A DNA stretch of 64,000 bases from Acinetobacter sp. WCHAc010034 (GTDB taxonomy: Bacteria; Pseudomonadota; Gammaproteobacteria; Pseudomonadales; Moraxellaceae): assembly GCF_001696615.3 (NCBI RefSeq), contig NZ_CP032279.1, positions 3,534,001 to 3,598,000 on the forward strand, in the 5' to 3' direction. A program made the translations under genes and the position numbers. Below, piece after piece: positions 40,856 to 51,219 of the stretch (within the stretch, counting starts at the first letter, position 1; the number at the start of each line of letters is the position of its first letter). The notes below the pieces were generated by a model. That model searched no databases, had not been told where the DNA came from, and saw nothing but the letters and a program-made list of their open reading frames with translations.

Positions 40856-42580
40856 ATGAAGCCGAATGATGTTGTTTCAACACTGCCTAAAAACCCGACA
40901 CCAAGTAACAATGCCTCTGTCGATGCTGCGCAGCAAGAACAACAGCCGGGCTTAGACTTTGTGCGCCAAGTCATTACTGACGACTTGGCGGCTGGCCGCA
41001 CTGCAAAAGTGGTGACGCGTTTCCCGCCGGAGCCGAATGGCTATCTGCATATTGGCCACGTCAAGGCAATCTGCCTGAACTTCGGCATCGCCAATGAATT
41101 TGACGGTTTATGCAACCTGCGTTTTGATGATACAAACCCGGATGCGGAAGAGCAGGAATATGTCGATGGCATTGCCAATGATGTGAAATGGCTGGGCTTT
41201 AACTGGAATGGCGAGCCGCGCTATGCATCCAGCTATTTTGACCAGCTGCATGCTTGGGCAATCCAATTGATCAAGCAGGGCGATGCTTATGTGGATTTGC
41301 AGACGCCTGAAGAAATCCGCCTGAACCGCGGCAACTTTATTGAGCCGGGCAAGAACTCGCCGCACCGCGATACCTCTATAGAAGAAAATCTTGCGCGTTT
41401 TGAAAAAATGAACAATGGCGGTTTTGGCGAAGGCGAGGCTGTGCTTCGGGCTAAAATTGATATGGCGTCTCCAAACGTGCATATGCGTGATCCGATCCTG
41501 TACCGCGTGCTGCATTCAGCGCACCATCAGACTGGTGATAAATGGAAGATGTACCCAATGTACGACTATGCGCATCCGCTGTCGGATGCCATTGAAGGCA
41601 TTACGCATTCTTTATGTACGCTGGAATTTCAGGACCACCGTCCGTTTTATGACTGGGTGATTGAAAAAGTTCATTCGCCAGCCGTGCCGCGCCAGTACGA
41701 ATCCAGCCGCTTGAATATTGATTACACCATTACCTCTAAGCGCAAACTGCGCAAATTGGTTGAAGGCAATCATGTCAATGGCTGGGATGATCCGCGCATG
41801 CCAACCGTAGTCGGCATGCGCCGCCGCGGTTTCACGCCTGAAGGCCTGCGTGATTTCTGCAAGCGTGTTGGCGTATCCAAATCTGACGGCATTGTTGATG
41901 TAGCGATGCTGGAATACTGCATCCGCCAGTCATTGGAAAATACCGCTGCCCGCGGCATGGCTGTGCTGAATCCGCTGAAAGTGACGTTAACCAATTTGCC
42001 TGAAGCGATGGATCTGGCGCATGCGCGCCATCCAAACGTAGACATGGGCGAACGCATTATTCCTTTAACATCTGAAATTTACATCGACCGCAAGGACTTT
42101 GAAGAAGTCGCGCCGAAGGGCTTTAAGCGCCTGATTCCGGATGGCGAAGTGCGCCTGCGCCATGCTTATGTGATTAAGTGCGATGAAGTGATTAAAGATG
42201 AAAACGGCGAAGTGGTTGAACTGAAATGCTCAATTGACCCTGAAACTTTAGGCAAGAACCCTGAAGGCCGTAAAGTTAAAGGCGTAATTCACTGGGTATC
42301 TGCGGAAAAAGGCATTGCTGCTGAAGTGCGCATTTACGACCGCTTATTCACTGAATCTGACCCGGAAGTGGGCGATGACTTCCTGGCGAACTTGAACCCT
42401 GAATCATTGCAGGTCGTTCAGGCGGTCATTGAGCCGGCCTTGGCGCAAGCGCAGCCGGAAGACCGCTTCCAGTTTGAGCGTGAAGGCTACTTTGTTGCAG
42501 ACCAGTACGACCATACTGTAGAAAAGCCGGTGTTCAACCGCATTTTAGACTTGAAAGACAGCTTTAAGCCGGGCAAATAA
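40856..42580 (+). CDS. glnS: glutamine-tRNA ligase
   Basis: A 574-residue class I synthetase: [21 protein letters not shown] (HIGH motif), [16 protein letters not shown], and [11 protein letters not shown] in place of KMSKS, followed by the beta-barrel anticodon-binding domain. It charges tRNA-Gln. ATG 40856 gives an N-terminal extension of about 30 residues ([20 protein letters not shown]). Divergent from ppiB. Confidence 0.96.
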   Translation: MKPNDVVSTLPKNPTPSNNASVDAAQQEQQPGLDFVRQVITDDLAAGRTAKVVTRFPPEPNGYLHIGHVKAICLNFGIANEFDGLCNLRFDDTNPDAEEQEYVDGIANDVKWLGFNWNGEPRYASSYFDQLHAWAIQLIKQGDAYVDLQTPEEIRLNRGNFIEPGKNSPHRDTSIEENLARFEKMNNGGFGEGEAVLRAKIDMASPNVHMRDPILYRVLHSAHHQTGDKWKMYPMYDYAHPLSDAIEGITHSLCTLEFQDHRPFYDWVIEKVHSPAVPRQYESSRLNIDYTITSKRKLRKLVEGNHVNGWDDPRMPTVVGMRRRGFTPEGLRDFCKRVGVSKSDGIVDVAMLEYCIRQSLENTAARGMAVLNPLKVTLTNLPEAMDLAHARHPNVDMGERIIPLTSEIYIDRKDFEEVAPKGFKRLIPDGEVRLRHAYVIKCDEVIKDENGEVVELKCSIDPETLGKNPEGRKVKGVIHWVSAEKGIAAEVRIYDRLFTESDPEVGDDFLANLNPESLQVVQAVIEPALAQAQPEDRFQFEREGYFVADQYDHTVEKPVFNRILDLKDSFKPGK

Positions 42581-42660
42581 AGCCGGCTGCAGCATTGCCT
42601 GCTCAATTCAGCAAAATATTGGCATTCAAGCCGAATGCCGTTATGCTGAATTGGGCGCTG

Positions 42661-42687
42661 AAAGCCCAACTCCGGTTGGGCTTTTTT
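42661..42687 (+). terminator. glnS terminator
   Basis: AAAGCCCAAC (42661-42670) pairs with GTTGGGCTTT (42675-42684) around TCCG, followed by Ts. Confidence 0.9.
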
Positions 42688-42711
42688 ATGCATATCTAAT
42701 AAGGACTTGCC

Positions 42712-43623
42712 GTGATTATTCGAGATAAAACCAATAGCTTTGCGCTGCTGTTTGCCTGGCACGGCACTATTCTGCCTAAAGTCTTTCCCGCGCTGATGGT
42801 TGTGGTGCTGATTTCAGCGGCGTTGGTGTATATGGCTGCGCGCCACTATGTTTCGGTGCCGGAAGTGCCTGCGATAGGCTTTACCATTTTCGGGGTAATT
42901 CTGTCGATTTTCCTGAGCTTCAGGAACACGGCCTGCTATGACCGCTGGTGGGAAGGGCGCAAGCTGTGGGGCGCTTTAATTGCGGATACGCGGCATATCA
43001 TCCGCGATACGCATGTGCTGGAGGCTGAAGCGCGCCAAGTGATGATGTACCGTGTGATGCTGTTTACGCATCTGCTGCGCGACCGCCTGCGCAAGAAAGC
43101 CTATCCTTTTGATCAGTACCGGCCGCATGTGCAGCTGACGGAACAGCAGTGGCAGACTTTGCCGGGGCATATGAATGCGCCGCAGTACCTGCTGGAAATT
43201 GTGCAGAAAGATTTGGCCGGCCTGTATAAGCAGGGCCAGATCACTGACATTATCTACAGCGCATTGACCAAGCACACCGTTGCGCTTGGCGATATTCATG
43301 CCGGCTGTGACCGGATTTCCTCTACGCCGCTGCCATTTTCCTATTCGGTGCTGCTGCACCGCGCCGTGTATTCATTCTGCTTTATTTTGCCGTTCAGCTT
43401 GGCGTCCAGCCTGGGCATTTGGACACCGGTGATTGTCGCGCTGATTGCCTACCTGTTCCTAGGCCTGGATGCGCTCAGCGCAGAACTGGAAGAACCGTTT
43501 GGCGTGCAGGAAAATGATTTGGCCTTAGATTCGATTGTGCGCAATATTGAGCGCGAAATGCTGTGCTCTTTGGGCGCGGAATTGCCGCCGGTGATTGCTG
43601 CGCATAAAGGCAACCTTCTCTAG
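42712..43623 (+). CDS. bestrophin-family (UPF0187) anion channel-like protein
   Basis: A 303-residue membrane protein: FPALMVVVLISAALVYMAARHY (first helix), GFTIFGVILSIFLSFRNTACYDRWWEGRKLWGALI (the bestrophin signature with RNTxCYDRWWEG), and SLGIWTPVIVALIAYLFLGLDALSAELEEPFG at the end. Bacterial bestrophins form pentameric ion channels. The start is GTG 42712. No operon partners. Confidence 0.85.
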   Translation: MIIRDKTNSFALLFAWHGTILPKVFPALMVVVLISAALVYMAARHYVSVPEVPAIGFTIFGVILSIFLSFRNTACYDRWWEGRKLWGALIADTRHIIRDTHVLEAEARQVMMYRVMLFTHLLRDRLRKKAYPFDQYRPHVQLTEQQWQTLPGHMNAPQYLLEIVQKDLAGLYKQGQITDIIYSALTKHTVALGDIHAGCDRISSTPLPFSYSVLLHRAVYSFCFILPFSLASSLGIWTPVIVALIAYLFLGLDALSAELEEPFGVQENDLALDSIVRNIEREMLCSLGAELPPVIAAHKGNLL

Positions 43624-43692
43624 GTCTGAGGCCGAACTTAGCGTCAAAAGCAAGTGCCTGCACAGCAAGCCGCGCTAGCCTGTTTTTAGCAA

Positions 43693-44232
43693 TCAGGAGG
43701 GGTTTTTGGTGTCCTGCTCACTGAACAGCGGATAGCCGGCCAGGCGCTGCTTGGCTTTATCCCGGAGTTTCTTTTTAATATACAGGGCCAAAGCAAAGCT
43801 GGTGGTGGTCACGGTGAGAAAGATGCTGCTCATGAAGCTCATCATTGAGCTGATATAGCCGATGGTCGTTAAGCGGTTCATCATGCGGAAGACCTGCGGG
43901 CTGCTTTCAACGCCGGTAATTGCCCATGTGCATAAATGCTCGCAATTATTGATAATCAGATGATAGTTGTTTTCATGCATGCGGGAACGCATGCGCCGCA
44001 CAGCCTTGCGCCCGGTAAATTTAGGCGATGCGTAATGCTGGATGATGAATTTTTTGCCGCGGCAGAAATTCTGCAAAGAGGTGATTTCAATCGGGTGCTT
44101 TTTAAAGAGGTGAGCAAATCCGGAGTAATGAATTACTCTGCCTCGTCCTGCATAAATTCCATGATGGCTATAAGCAAAATGCTTAATGATTAAATGCGCC
44201 CCTAAAGGAATCCGTGGTCTCTGCTGCTGCAT
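43693..44232 (-). CDS. LRAT-domain (NlpC/P60-like) membrane-anchored protein
   Basis: A 179-residue protein. Residues about 8-105 form an LRAT-type papain-like fold: His23/His24 in AYSHHGIYAG, His35 in VIHYSG, and Cys97 in NCEHL, which are the catalytic His and Cys of lecithin:retinol acyltransferase relatives. Residues about 115-155 include one or two hydrophobic segments, then a basic cytoplasmic tail. Related proteins act as acyltransferases or phospholipases; the bacterial substrate is unknown. ATG 44232 chosen over TTG 44247. The 347 bases beyond the start (44233-44579) show no gene. Confidence 0.78.
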   Translation of the reverse strand: MQQQRPRIPLGAHLIIKHFAYSHHGIYAGRGRVIHYSGFAHLFKKHPIEITSLQNFCRGKKFIIQHYASPKFTGRKAVRRMRSRMHENNYHLIINNCEHLCTWAITGVESSPQVFRMMNRLTTIGYISSMMSFMSSIFLTVTTTSFALALYIKKKLRDKAKQRLAGYPLFSEQDTKNPS

Positions 44233-44579
44233 GTATACGTTAACCAATAAAGTTACAAATGTATTTTTATCGCCTATTGTACCGCTTTTCTGTGAATTAA
44301 TCGACTGTTTGGCCGGCGCCGCTGCGGTGATCTATGCAAAGCCTGCCGCCCATCCTTGTGCAGCACCATTGTAAAGCAGTATTTAAGACTGGCTCAGGAC
44401 GCCGTGTGTGGGCAGCAAAAGGCTTTTGCCGGTTTTTATGAGCGGTGAGTTTTTCCAAAGCAGGGCTTTGCCTGTGCAAAGCGCATTCAAACTTTTCAAG
44501 GAAAAATGGGTGCAGTGCAAGCGCTAAAGCTTAAGCGCATAAATTTTCTGCCTTTCGGCTGAAATGCTGCATGCAGTGT

Positions 44580-44834
44580 TCAGCGTTCCGCCATATTCAG
44601 GAATGCGCTTTGCATTGTGCAGGCCTTAATGGCTTCTTCCTTAGAGAGGCCTTTAATATTGTCTTCAAACTCTTTTTTATGGATTTTAATCTGATCATCC
44701 GGCATGCCCATCTTCTTCGACAGCTTTTCCATTTTCTCCCAAGATTCCGTGCATTCTTTGGGAACTTGGCTGCAGGCGCTTAATGTGAATGCAAAGATGA
44801 ATGCTGCCCCTGAAGTTAATAAAATTTTATTCAT
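44580..44834 (-). CDS. DUF5339-like small lipoprotein
   Basis: An 84-residue lipoprotein: MNKILLTSGAAFIFAFTLSAC ends in a lipobox (Cys21), followed by SQVPKECTESWEKMEKLSKK and IKACTMQSAFLNMAER with two more cysteines. The pattern matches small Acinetobacter lipoproteins of the DUF5339 kind. ATG 44834 follows AAAGGCAAG; upstream codons in the frame are not used. Function unknown. Confidence 0.68.
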   Translation of the reverse strand: MNKILLTSGAAFIFAFTLSACSQVPKECTESWEKMEKLSKKMGMPDDQIKIHKKEFEDNIKGLSKEEAIKACTMQSAFLNMAER

Positions 44835-44937
44835 TTTCTTGCCTTTAATTATTGAATAATGATGCTGAGGTTTTGATTGATCTTCAGCATAGCGGAAATG
44901 TGGCTGCTTAAAAATATAAAATACTGTTTTTATTATA

Positions 44938-44970
44938 AAAAAAGGCATTCAGTTATCTGGATGCCTTTTT
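44938..44970 (-). terminator. terminator shared between two small leftward genes
   Basis: AAAAGGCATTCAG with CTGGATGCCTTTT (one G-T pair) around TTAT, flanked by A and T runs on both sides. It ends the gene at 44976-45200. Confidence 0.8.
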
Positions 44971-44975
44971 ATCTG

Positions 44976-45200
44976 CTATTGAAGCGGTAAATGCTGAAGT
45001 TCATTCAGCTCTTTGCGGCTGTAGCCCCGGGATGCGAGCACTTTTTTAATGCCGATAATGACATCTTCATCCGTCGCCTTCGCCAGCGCTTGGAGAAGCT
45101 GTTCATTGGTTTTACAAGAGCAATCATTTTCAACGCAAGCAACTTGGTTTTTATGCTCATTTTCCTGTTCATTTGAGAACAGCTTTTGCCAAAAACTCAT
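44976..45200 (-). CDS. small hypothetical protein with Cys cluster
   Basis: A 74-residue protein: MSFWQKLFSNEQENEHKNQV, ACVENDCSCKTNEQLLQALAKA (three cysteines), then a helical tail (DEDVIIGIKKVLASRGYSRKELNELQHL). A conserved-looking small Acinetobacter protein, with no known function. Ribosome site is weak. Confidence 0.6.
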   Translation of the reverse strand: MSFWQKLFSNEQENEHKNQVACVENDCSCKTNEQLLQALAKATDEDVIIGIKKVLASRGYSRKELNELQHLPLQ

Positions 45201-45397
45201 AGAGTCTTCATCTGCAGCCTAACATAGAACGAAATATAACCAAACTGTTAAATAATGCAAGCCTGCGAAAGTGATAAAAGCATCAATCAGACTCTAATTT
45301 TTCCGATTGAATAGATGCTGACCAATGGAATAATGTGCATTTTCAGAGTTTGCAAAACCGAAGCTGTTTGTTTTCAATGACTCAGCTCAGGCTAAAT

Positions 45398-45423
45398 AAA
45401 AAGAGCCCTGTTAGGACTCTTTT
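45398..45423 (-). terminator. trmA terminator
   Basis: AAAAGAG and CTCTTTT with CCT/AGG inside, around GTT. Located just past the trmA stop. Confidence 0.7.
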
Positions 45424-45455
45424 CAGAATAGGATAAATGACTGGAAAGAACTGAA

Positions 45456-46538
45456 TTAAATCTTTTCCAGCAGCACGCCTGATTCGACATGATGGGTGTA
45501 AGGGAACTGGTCGAACAGGGCAAACCGGGTAATTTTATGCGTTTGCGCCAAGGTCTTTAAGTTGTCATGCAGGGTATCCGGGTTGCATGAAATATAGATA
45601 ATGCGCTGGAAGCGCTGCAGCAGCTTCAGTGTTTCATCGTCAATGCCGGCGCGCGGCGGATCGACAAAAACGGTGTCGAAGTCATAGCCGGCAAGATCAA
45701 TTCCTGCTTCCTGCAGGCGGCGGAATTCGCGTTCGCCATTATAGGCCTGAGTAAACTCTTCCGCAGACAGGCGCGCAACCTGAATGTTGTCAATGCCGTT
45801 CTGCTCAATATTCCACTGCGCAGCATAGACCGAAGATTTGGCTAATTCGGTTGCCAGCACGCGCTTGAAGCGGGTAGACAATGGCAGAGTGAAGTTGCCG
45901 TTGCCACAGTAAAGCTCCAGCAAGTCTTTATCTGACTGCTGCGCTGCATTGCATGCCCATTCCAGCATTTTTTGGCAGACTTTCGCGTTTGGCTGGGTAA
46001 AGCTGCTTTCAATCTGCTTGTATTTATAGGTGCGGTCAAAGACTTGCAGTTCTTCCACCACATAATCATCGGTTAAAATCAGCTTCTGGCCGCGGCTGCG
46101 TCCATAAATCTTAATATTCAGCTGTTCTGACAGCGCTTTGGCTGCAGTTTCCCATGCCGCATCCAGCGGGCAACGGTACACCAGTGAAACCAGAATTTCG
46201 CCTTTTAAGGTTGCAAGGAAATGCACTTCAAATAGGCGCTTAGACAATGCAGGATCGGCCTTCAATGCATCTAAAAGCTTAGGCATTAAGGCATTAATGC
46301 TTTGGTCTGCAATCGGAAATTCATCAATGCGGACAACTTGCTTCTGCTGCTCTTCATTGCGTTCAAACATGGCATAAAACATATCATTTTCAGTATGCCA
46401 AATCCGGAATTCTGCACGCATGCGGAAGTTCTGCTCAGCTGAAGCAAACACTTCTAAAGCCGGCGGGCTGTATTCGGCAAATTGGGAGGTGATGCGCGCA
46501 GTTTTGGCATCAAGCTGCTGCTGATAGGATGAAGTCAT
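45456..46538 (-). CDS. trmA: tRNA (uracil-5-)-methyltransferase
   Basis: A 360-residue enzyme aligned along its length with E. coli Trm[10 protein letters not shown] near the start, NSFTQPN-type [35 protein letters not shown] (SAM binding), [13 protein letters not shown], catalytic Cys318 in ISCNPDTL and general base Glu352 in HHVESGVLL. It makes the T54 methyl of tRNAs. ATG 46538 is preferred over the upstream one. Confidence 0.94.
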   Translation of the reverse strand: MTSSYQQQLDAKTARITSQFAEYSPPALEVFASAEQNFRMRAEFRIWHTENDMFYAMFERNEEQQKQVVRIDEFPIADQSINALMPKLLDALKADPALSKRLFEVHFLATLKGEILVSLVYRCPLDAAWETAAKALSEQLNIKIYGRSRGQKLILTDDYVVEELQVFDRTYKYKQIESSFTQPNAKVCQKMLEWACNAAQQSDKDLLELYCGNGNFTLPLSTRFKRVLATELAKSSVYAAQWNIEQNGIDNIQVARLSAEEFTQAYNGEREFRRLQEAGIDLAGYDFDTVFVDPPRAGIDDETLKLLQRFQRIIYISCNPDTLHDNLKTLAQTHKITRFALFDQFPYTHHVESGVLLEKI

Positions 46539-46693
46539 ATGCAGTAAAAATCGCAATAATTTTAAAAAGCTGATGGTAGCAAAATTTTGCTGATATGCCT
46601 AAAAATATTGTGATGCAAAGCCATTCATCTGCGGCTGCTCAGGCGTGCATTGCGCAATCCTGACGGCGCAAATGCGGCTTTGCGCCGGCGCCA

Positions 46694-46735
46694 TAAAAAA
46701 AGCCAAATCTTCAATGACCAGACTGAAGATTTGGC
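46694..46735 (-). terminator. putA terminator
   Basis: GCCAAATCTTCA (46702-46713) pairs perfectly with TGAAGATTTGGC (46724-46735); on the leftward strand a T run follows (46695-46701). Confidence 0.85.
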
Positions 46736-46772
46736 AGGATGGGAGAGCGTATTTCTTCTTCTTTTAATTCGC

Positions 46773-49700
46773 CTAGTTCATGGTCATCAGGCTGGCGTTT
46801 CCGCCGGCCGCTGCGGTATTGACGCTGATGGCGCGTTCAATCACAAAGCGTTCCAGCGGAATATCGGCCTCGCCCGGGTTCAGGTGGGTAATGCCGACAA
46901 TCGCGCCGTTTCTGCGCGCAATCTGCGTCTGCAACTGCAGCAGCTCAGCCGATGAACCATGATGCAGCACAGCTTCATAGTAGCCCTGATTCAAGTCAGC
47001 AATCACTTTGAACTGCTGCGCGATTTCCTTAGGCATGCTTGGCAGGTATTTCAGCGCAAAAGTATTTTCGGCTAAAACGCTTGGCTGGCTGCCGGCTGCA
47101 AATATTGCCAGCAGCTGGTGAATCTGGTCAGCTTCCTGTTCCGCCAGCGACAGCACGCTGTGGCGCGGCAGAATGGCGTACTGGTTGTTTTCACCGGTCG
47201 GGCCCTGCAGTTCAAAATGCTGTCCAACGGCAATCGGTTTTGGCAGGCTCAGCGCCAGCTGCGGGAAGGTCTGCTTGACCCAGGCTAGGAAGCGGTCAAA
47301 AACCGGATTCGCTACCGCTGCCGTCATGGCTTTGGCTGCAAAAGGCGCTGCCAGTTTTTTCTGCGCGCATTCATGCATCAGGCGGTATGCGTACAGCGGG
47401 CCGCCCGCTTTAGGGCCGGTGCCGGACAGGCCTTCGCCGCCAAAAGGCTGCACGCCGACAACTGCGCCGACAATGTTGCGGTTAATGTACAGGTTGCCGA
47501 CTTTTGCATGCGCAATGACTTTTTGAATGGTTTCATCAATGCGGGTATGCAGGCCCATGGTTAAGCCGTAGCCTTTGTCATTGATGCGCTGCAGCAGCTG
47601 CTCCAGTTCGCCGTATTTGTAAACAATCATATGCAGCACTGGGCCAAAGACTTCACGCTCCAGATCATCCAGATTCGGCAGTTCAATCAGCGTCGGCGGA
47701 ATAAAGGTGCCGCCGGCCAAGGCCTGCGCATCTGCATTGCGCATCAGCTGATGCACCGGATAGCCTTTGCTGCGCATTTTATCAATATGGTTCTGAATGT
47801 TCAGCTGCGCTTCCTGATCAATCACCGGGCCGATGTCTGTCTGCAGCAAGGCCGGGTTGCCGACGCGCAGCTGCTGCATTGCGCCTTTAAGCATGGTGCG
47901 CACAGCTTCCGCATTGTCTTCCTGCACGCAGAGGATGCGCAGGGCGGAGCAGCGCTGTCCGGCGCTGTCATAGGCCGAGCTGACGACATCTAAAATAACC
48001 TGTTCGGTCAGGGCGGATGAATCCACAATCATGGCGTTCTGGCCGCCGGTTTCAGCAATCAGCGGAATGCTTTGGCCATGCTGGTTCAGGCGCTGCGCTG
48101 CAGTCTTCTGCAGAATGCGGGCAACTTCGGTTGAACCGGTAAACATGATGCCTTGAATGCGCGGATCTGCGCTGAGCTGCGCGCCGACGGTTTCACCGCG
48201 GCCGGGAATCAGCTGCACCGCGGCCTGCGGCACGCCGGCTTGCCATAAGATGCGGACGGCTTCAGCGGCAATCAGCGGGGTCTGTTCGGCCGGCTTGGCA
48301 ATTACGGTATTGCCCGTAACCAGCGCAGCCGCAACCTGTCCGCTGAAGATTGCCAGCGGGAAGTTCCACGGGCTGATGCACAGCACGGTGCCCAAAGGCT
48401 GAATAGCGGCATCTGCGCTCAAGTCCTGCATTTGCGCTGCATAATAGCGCAGGAAGTCTACCGCTTCGCGCACTTCCGCAATGGCATTGGCATAGGTCTT
48501 GCCGCTTTCGCGCGACAGCAGAATCATCAGTTCCTGCAGGCGCGATTCCATTAAATCGGCAGCGCGGTTAAGGCATTCGGCGCGCTGATGGTGATGCATG
48601 GCTGTCCAGTCCGCCTGCGCATGCAGGGCATGCTCCAGGGCCAGATTCACCTGCTTGCTGTCAGCTTCATGCACATAGCCGACAGTATCCTGATGGATGG
48701 CCGGGTTTTGAATGGCAATCGGCGCGTTATCCGGCAGTTCATCAAAAGCCGGGCCCATTGGGGCTGCCTGCCATTGCTTGCCTGCCAGCTGCTGCGCTGT
48801 CTGGTTGAGCGCGCTGAGTTCTGCGTCATTGGCCAGATCCAGTCCGGATGAATTGCGGCGCTGTTTGCCGTACAGGTCTGCCGGGAAAGGAATGGACGGG
48901 TGCTTGGCGCCAACCTGCTGTTCCAGCTTGGCTGCCTGCAGAATCGTTTGACGCGGCTCTTCAATCAGATCGTCAATTTTCAGGCTTTTATCGGCAATGC
49001 GGTTGACAAAAGAAGTGTTGGCGCCATTTTCCAGCAGGCGGCGCACCAAATAGGCCAGCAGGGTTTCATGGTTGCCGACCGGGGCATAGATGCGGCACGG
49101 AACGCCAAGCTTGCTGTCCAGGCGCTCGCCCACAACTTTTTCATACAGCGGTTCGCCCATGCCGTGCAGGCACTGGAATTCGTACTGGCCGGCATAATAG
49201 TGCTCAGGCTGCGCCAAATGGTAAATAGTCGCCACTGTCTGCGCATTGTGCGTTGCGAACTGCGGATAAATCTGTTCAGGCGCCGCTAAAAGCTTTTTCG
49301 CGCAGGCGATATAGGACAGGTCGGTATGCACTTTGCGGGTGAACACCGGATAGTCGCTCATGCCTTCAATTTGCGCTTTTTTAATTTCGCTGTCCCAGTA
49401 TGCGCCTTTGACGAGGCGGATCATCAGGCGCTTATTGCTGCGCTTGGCCAAGTCCACAACATAGTCGACCACATAGAAGCAGCGCTTCTGGTAGGCTTGA
49501 ATCACGAAGCCGATGCCTTTCCAGTCTGCCAGCGCAGGCTCAAAGCACAGCCGTTCCAAAAGCTCTAGAGAAATTTCCAGGCGCTCAGATTCTTCGGCGT
49601 CAATGTTGAGGCCGATATTGTAATTTTTGGCTAAAACCGCCAGCTGCAGCACTTTGCCGTACAGCTCATCATGCACGCGGTCAATCTGCGCGCGCTGGTA

Positions 49701-50522
49701 GCGCGGGTGCAGGGCTGAAAGCTTGATGGAAATGCCCGGGCCATTATAGACATCTTTGCCTGCAGAGGCTTTGCCGATCGCGTGAATGGCATTTTCATAG
49801 TCATCAAAATAGCGGTCTGCATCGCGTTCGGTGAGGGCTGCTTCGCCTAGCATGTCATATGAATATTGGAAGCCTTTTTCTTCTAAAGACTCCGCATGCT
49901 GCAGCGCTTCTTCAATGGTTTCGCCGGTAACGAACTGTTCGCCCATCATGCGCATGGCGGTATCGACCGCTTTGCGGATAATGCCGCGGCCGCTGCGCGC
50001 CAGCAGGCCGGTCAGCAGGCTGGACAGGCTTTTCTGCTGCGGGGTTTCCATCAGCATGCCGGTCAGCATCAAGCCCCAAGCTGCCGCATTGACAAACATC
50101 AGGCTGCTTTGGCCGACATGGTCTTTCCAGTTGCCTTGATTGATTTTGTCGCGGATCAGCAGGTCGCGCGTGGCTTTGTCCGGAATGCGCAGCAGCGCTT
50201 CGGCTAAGCACATCAGGGCAATGCCTTCCTGAGAAGACAGCGAGAATTCCTGCAATAGGCCTTGGACTAGGCCGGCTTTGCCTGCGGAACTTTTCCGCTC
50301 GCGCAGTGAGTGCGCAAGGTCAAACGCCAGCTTGTAAATTTGGCTGTTAAGGCTGTCCGGTATTTCGCTGTGCTCAAGCAGATTTTCAACGCATTGGCTT
50401 TCCGCCCGGCGCCAGGCTGTATTCACCGCGCTTTCGTACTGGCTTTTTTCCTTAAACGCAGTAATGTATTCAAAATTCGGTTTCGCATCATCGAAATGCG
50501 TATCTGTATCCATCATATTCAT
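46773..50522 (-). CDS. putA: bifunctional proline dehydrogenase / glutamate-gamma-semialdehyde dehydrogenase
   Basis: A 1249-residue protein. The PRODH barrel (MLGEAALTERDADRYFDDYENAI, GISIKLSALHPRY, RLVKGAYWDSEIKKAQ, FATHNAQTVA) oxidises proline with FAD; the aldehyde dehydrogenase domain (SPWNFPLAIFSGQVAAAL, ETGGQNAMIVDSSAL, catalytic Cys in SAGQRCSALRIL, EVFGPVLH) makes glutamate. A short C-terminal domain follows. It lacks the N-terminal ribbon-helix-helix DNA-binding domain of E. coli PutA (1320 aa), so it cannot be a self-repressor; the divergent Lrp-type gene probably regulates it. Confidence 0.95.
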   Translation of the reverse strand: MNMMDTDTHFDDAKPNFEYITAFKEKSQYESAVNTAWRRAESQCVENLLEHSEIPDSLNSQIYKLAFDLAHSLRERKSSAGKAGLVQGLLQEFSLSSQEGIALMCLAEALLRIPDKATRDLLIRDKINQGNWKDHVGQSSLMFVNAAAWGLMLTGMLMETPQQKSLSSLLTGLLARSGRGIIRKAVDTAMRMMGEQFVTGETIEEALQHAESLEEKGFQYSYDMLGEAALTERDADRYFDDYENAIHAIGKASAGKDVYNGPGISIKLSALHPRYQRAQIDRVHDELYGKVLQLAVLAKNYNIGLNIDAEESERLEISLELLERLCFEPALADWKGIGFVIQAYQKRCFYVVDYVVDLAKRSNKRLMIRLVKGAYWDSEIKKAQIEGMSDYPVFTRKVHTDLSYIACAKKLLAAPEQIYPQFATHNAQTVATIYHLAQPEHYYAGQYEFQCLHGMGEPLYEKVVGERLDSKLGVPCRIYAPVGNHETLLAYLVRRLLENGANTSFVNRIADKSLKIDDLIEEPRQTILQAAKLEQQVGAKHPSIPFPADLYGKQRRNSSGLDLANDAELSALNQTAQQLAGKQWQAAPMGPAFDELPDNAPIAIQNPAIHQDTVGYVHEADSKQVNLALEHALHAQADWTAMHHHQRAECLNRAADLMESRLQELMILLSRESGKTYANAIAEVREAVDFLRYYAAQMQDLSADAAIQPLGTVLCISPWNFPLAIFSGQVAAALVTGNTVIAKPAEQTPLIAAEAVRILWQAGVPQAAVQLIPGRGETVGAQLSADPRIQGIMFTGSTEVARILQKTAAQRLNQHGQSIPLIAETGGQNAMIVDSSALTEQVILDVVSSAYDSAGQRCSALRILCVQEDNAEAVRTMLKGAMQQLRVGNPALLQTDIGPVIDQEAQLNIQNHIDKMRSKGYPVHQLMRNADAQALAGGTFIPPTLIELPNLDDLEREVFGPVLHMIVYKYGELEQLLQRINDKGYGLTMGLHTRIDETIQKVIAHAKVGNLYINRNIVGAVVGVQPFGGEGLSGTGPKAGGPLYAYRLMHECAQKKLAAPFAAKAMTAAVANPVFDRFLAWVKQTFPQLALSLPKPIAVGQHFELQGPTGENNQYAILPRHSVLSLAEQEADQIHQLLAIFAAGSQPSVLAENTFALKYLPSMPKEIAQQFKVIADLNQGYYEAVLHHGSSAELLQLQTQIARRNGAIVGITHLNPGEADIPLERFVIERAISVNTAAAGGNASLMTMN

Positions 50523-50639
50523 GCCAACGTCCTGTGACGATAAATTTTAGTTGAGCGAATTGCCTCATATAATTTATGATTACAGAAAGGATGCAGAATA
50601 ACTCACTATATTCTTGTTCATATTTAGAGAATAATTCAG

Positions 50640-51137
50640 ATGATGGGCCCAATTCAGAGCTTAGACCGAACGGATTTCAAAATTCTGGAAATTCTGCAGA
50701 ATGACGGCCGGATTTCCAATATCAAGCTGGCTGAAATGGTGAATCTGTCTGCAACAGCGGCTTTGGCGCGGGTGCAGAAACTGACCAAAGACGGCTTTAT
50801 TTTAGGCTATGAAGCCAAGCTGAATGCGGAACTGCTGAATGCCAGCTTTGTGGTGTTTGTAGAGATCCTGCTGGATAAAACCACGCCCAATGTGCTGGAA
50901 GAGTTTTCCTATGCGGTGGTGCAGTATCCGGAGATTGTGGAATGCCACATGATTAGTGGCGGTTTTGATTTTGTGGTTAAAATCCGCTGCGCCAGCATGG
51001 AGGAATTCCGCAGGATTTCGGGACAGGTGCTGTGGCAGCTGCCGGGGGTGAAAGAAACCCGCAGCTATCCGGTGATGGAAGTGATTAAGGAAAGTTCCAA
51101 AATTAAACTGAAATCTCCGCCCAAGCCGAAACCGTAA
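50640..51137 (+). CDS. Lrp/AsnC-family regulator, probable proline-responsive activator of put genes
   Basis: A 165-residue protein: helix-turn-helix LDRTDFKILEILQNDGRISNIKLAEMVNLSATAALARVQKLTKDGFI, then a RAM ligand-binding domain (VVFVEILLDKTTPNVLEEFSYAVVQYPEIVECHMISGGFDFVVKIRC). Its place directly opposite putA and next to putP is that of PutR-type regulators, which activate putA on binding proline. The 117-base gap to putA (50523-50639) holds TATAAT at 50568-50573 and likely divergent promoters. An earlier start at 50640 with two Mets is used; the second Met is also possible. Confidence 0.8.
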   Translation: MMGPIQSLDRTDFKILEILQNDGRISNIKLAEMVNLSATAALARVQKLTKDGFILGYEAKLNAELLNASFVVFVEILLDKTTPNVLEEFSYAVVQYPEIVECHMISGGFDFVVKIRCASMEEFRRISGQVLWQLPGVKETRSYPVMEVIKESSKIKLKSPPKPKP

Positions 51138-51155
51138 AGCGCAGAGACATAAACA

Positions 51156-51185
51156 AGCAAGGGGCAGATTAATCTGCCCCTTGCT
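51156..51185. terminator. bidirectional terminator between the Lrp gene and putP
   Basis: A perfect 30-base palindrome, AGCAAGGGGCAGATT / AATCTGCCCCTTGCT (51156-51170 with 51171-51185). It separates converging transcripts. Confidence 0.88.
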
Positions 51186-51219
51186 ATTTTGCGGAAAAGC
51201 TTATCGTGCTGAAAGATTT

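Noticed and set aside
46773..50522. Many long open frames on the strand opposite putA, mfd and hscA
   Set aside because: They are shadows of GC-rich genes with clear family matches on the other strand.
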